Assembly: GCA_036897625.1 (NCBI GenBank)
Contig: JAYMTA010000202.1
Span: 1 to 35,214 of the forward strand
Length of the DNA stretch: 35,214 bases
Direction of reading: 5' to 3'
Source: Pelargonium cotyledonis
Taxonomy: Eukaryota > Streptophyta > Magnoliopsida > Geraniales > Geraniaceae
A model generated the notes under the pieces. It ran no database searches. It was not told where the DNA came from and saw only the letters and a program-made list of their open reading frames with translations. The position numbers and the translations under genes are program-made. Positions 34,888 to 35,214 of this stretch are shown in pieces (the stretch's first letter is position 1; every line of letters starts with the position of its first letter).

Positions 34888-35214
34888 GGGTAAAATGTCC
34901 CTACACTCCTTGGACTTACCACTTTTTTTAGATTTGTCCCTCAATTAGGGTTTTGCATAGTTTTGAACTTTAACTTTCCATTTTTTGTGAAAAAGTCCAG
35001 ATAACCTGATGTAGTAGGTTGGATACCGCCACGTCATCCAAAATGCCACGTCGACCTATCACGTCATCACTTCACGCCACATCATCATGCCACGTGTACA
35101 AAAATGTGACGTAAACCAAAAAAAAATATCTTTTCTTCTTCTTCCAATGGCCTCCGGCATCCTTCGTGTTGTCTGGTAACAACCGGCGTTTTGGAGATGG
35201 AGCTCGAGCACGAA
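34888..35214. mobile_element. Probable terminal part of a DNA transposon, cut by the window edge
   Basis: From about 34888 the sequence changes to a pattern (GGGTAAAATGTCCCTAC, then TTTAGATTTGTCCCTC, then AAAAAGTCCAGATAACC) that resembles the long inverted ends of plant Mutator-like elements. It is followed by a cluster of CCACGT motifs (near 35028, 35046 and 35090, including CACGTG at 35091-35096) and two ACGTCATC at 35031 and 35061. The final about 60 bases are GC-richer and may be the start of a gene or of the element's interior. Only one end is inside the window, so the class is a guess. Confidence 0.4.

Overview
This is nuclear DNA from a flowering plant, most likely a eudicot. It is AT-rich, carries many short GT-AG introns with T/A-rich interiors, has telo-box and site II promoter motifs, and encodes three proteins with plant-type sequences. 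I see no prokaryotic or organellar genes, no RNA genes and no CRISPR. It is mainly an ordinary conserved chromosomal region, and I found no convincing undescribed system in it. The noteworthy points are in gene structure and small mobile elements.

Layout: (1) 1-1100, AT-rich sequence with no supported gene. (2) 1138-3668, plus strand: an OTU-family deubiquitinase of the plant OTU5 / animal OTUD6B type. It has a promoter with clustered site II motifs and a telo-box, a 5'UTR intron, and two coding exons (321 aa). (3) 3669-4805, its 3' region and the upstream region of the next gene. (4) 4806-27952, plus strand: the complete TARGET OF RAPAMYCIN (TOR) kinase gene. I reconstructed 57 coding exons that join in frame to 7431 nt (2476 aa), close to the 2481 aa of Arabidopsis TOR. 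HEAT repeats, FAT, FRB, kinase and FATC regions are all present with the key residues intact. One intron has a GC donor, and the last six residues sit on a 19-nt exon. (5) 27953-29327, a convergent intergenic stretch with a SINE-like fragment. (6) 29328-33918, minus strand: an inositol-tetrakisphosphate 1-kinase (ITPK2/3-like), ten coding exons, 358 aa. Its introns hold three related hAT-like miniature elements, a SINE with a perfect 20-bp target duplication, and a (GA)n tract. (7) 33919-35214, the ITPK upstream region. At the right edge is what looks like one end of a DNA transposon, cut by the window.

Functionally, the three genes are all eukaryotic housekeeping or signalling genes: ubiquitin editing, nutrient and growth signalling, and inositol phosphate (phytate and inositol pyrophosphate precursor) metabolism. 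Telo-box-like motifs lie close upstream of each start codon, which suggests shared growth-linked expression. A functional link between TOR and ITPK as neighbours is only an inference. Exon boundaries were set by reading splice signals, checking phase, and comparing with remembered family sequences. UTR ends and transcription starts cannot be fixed from the sequence alone.
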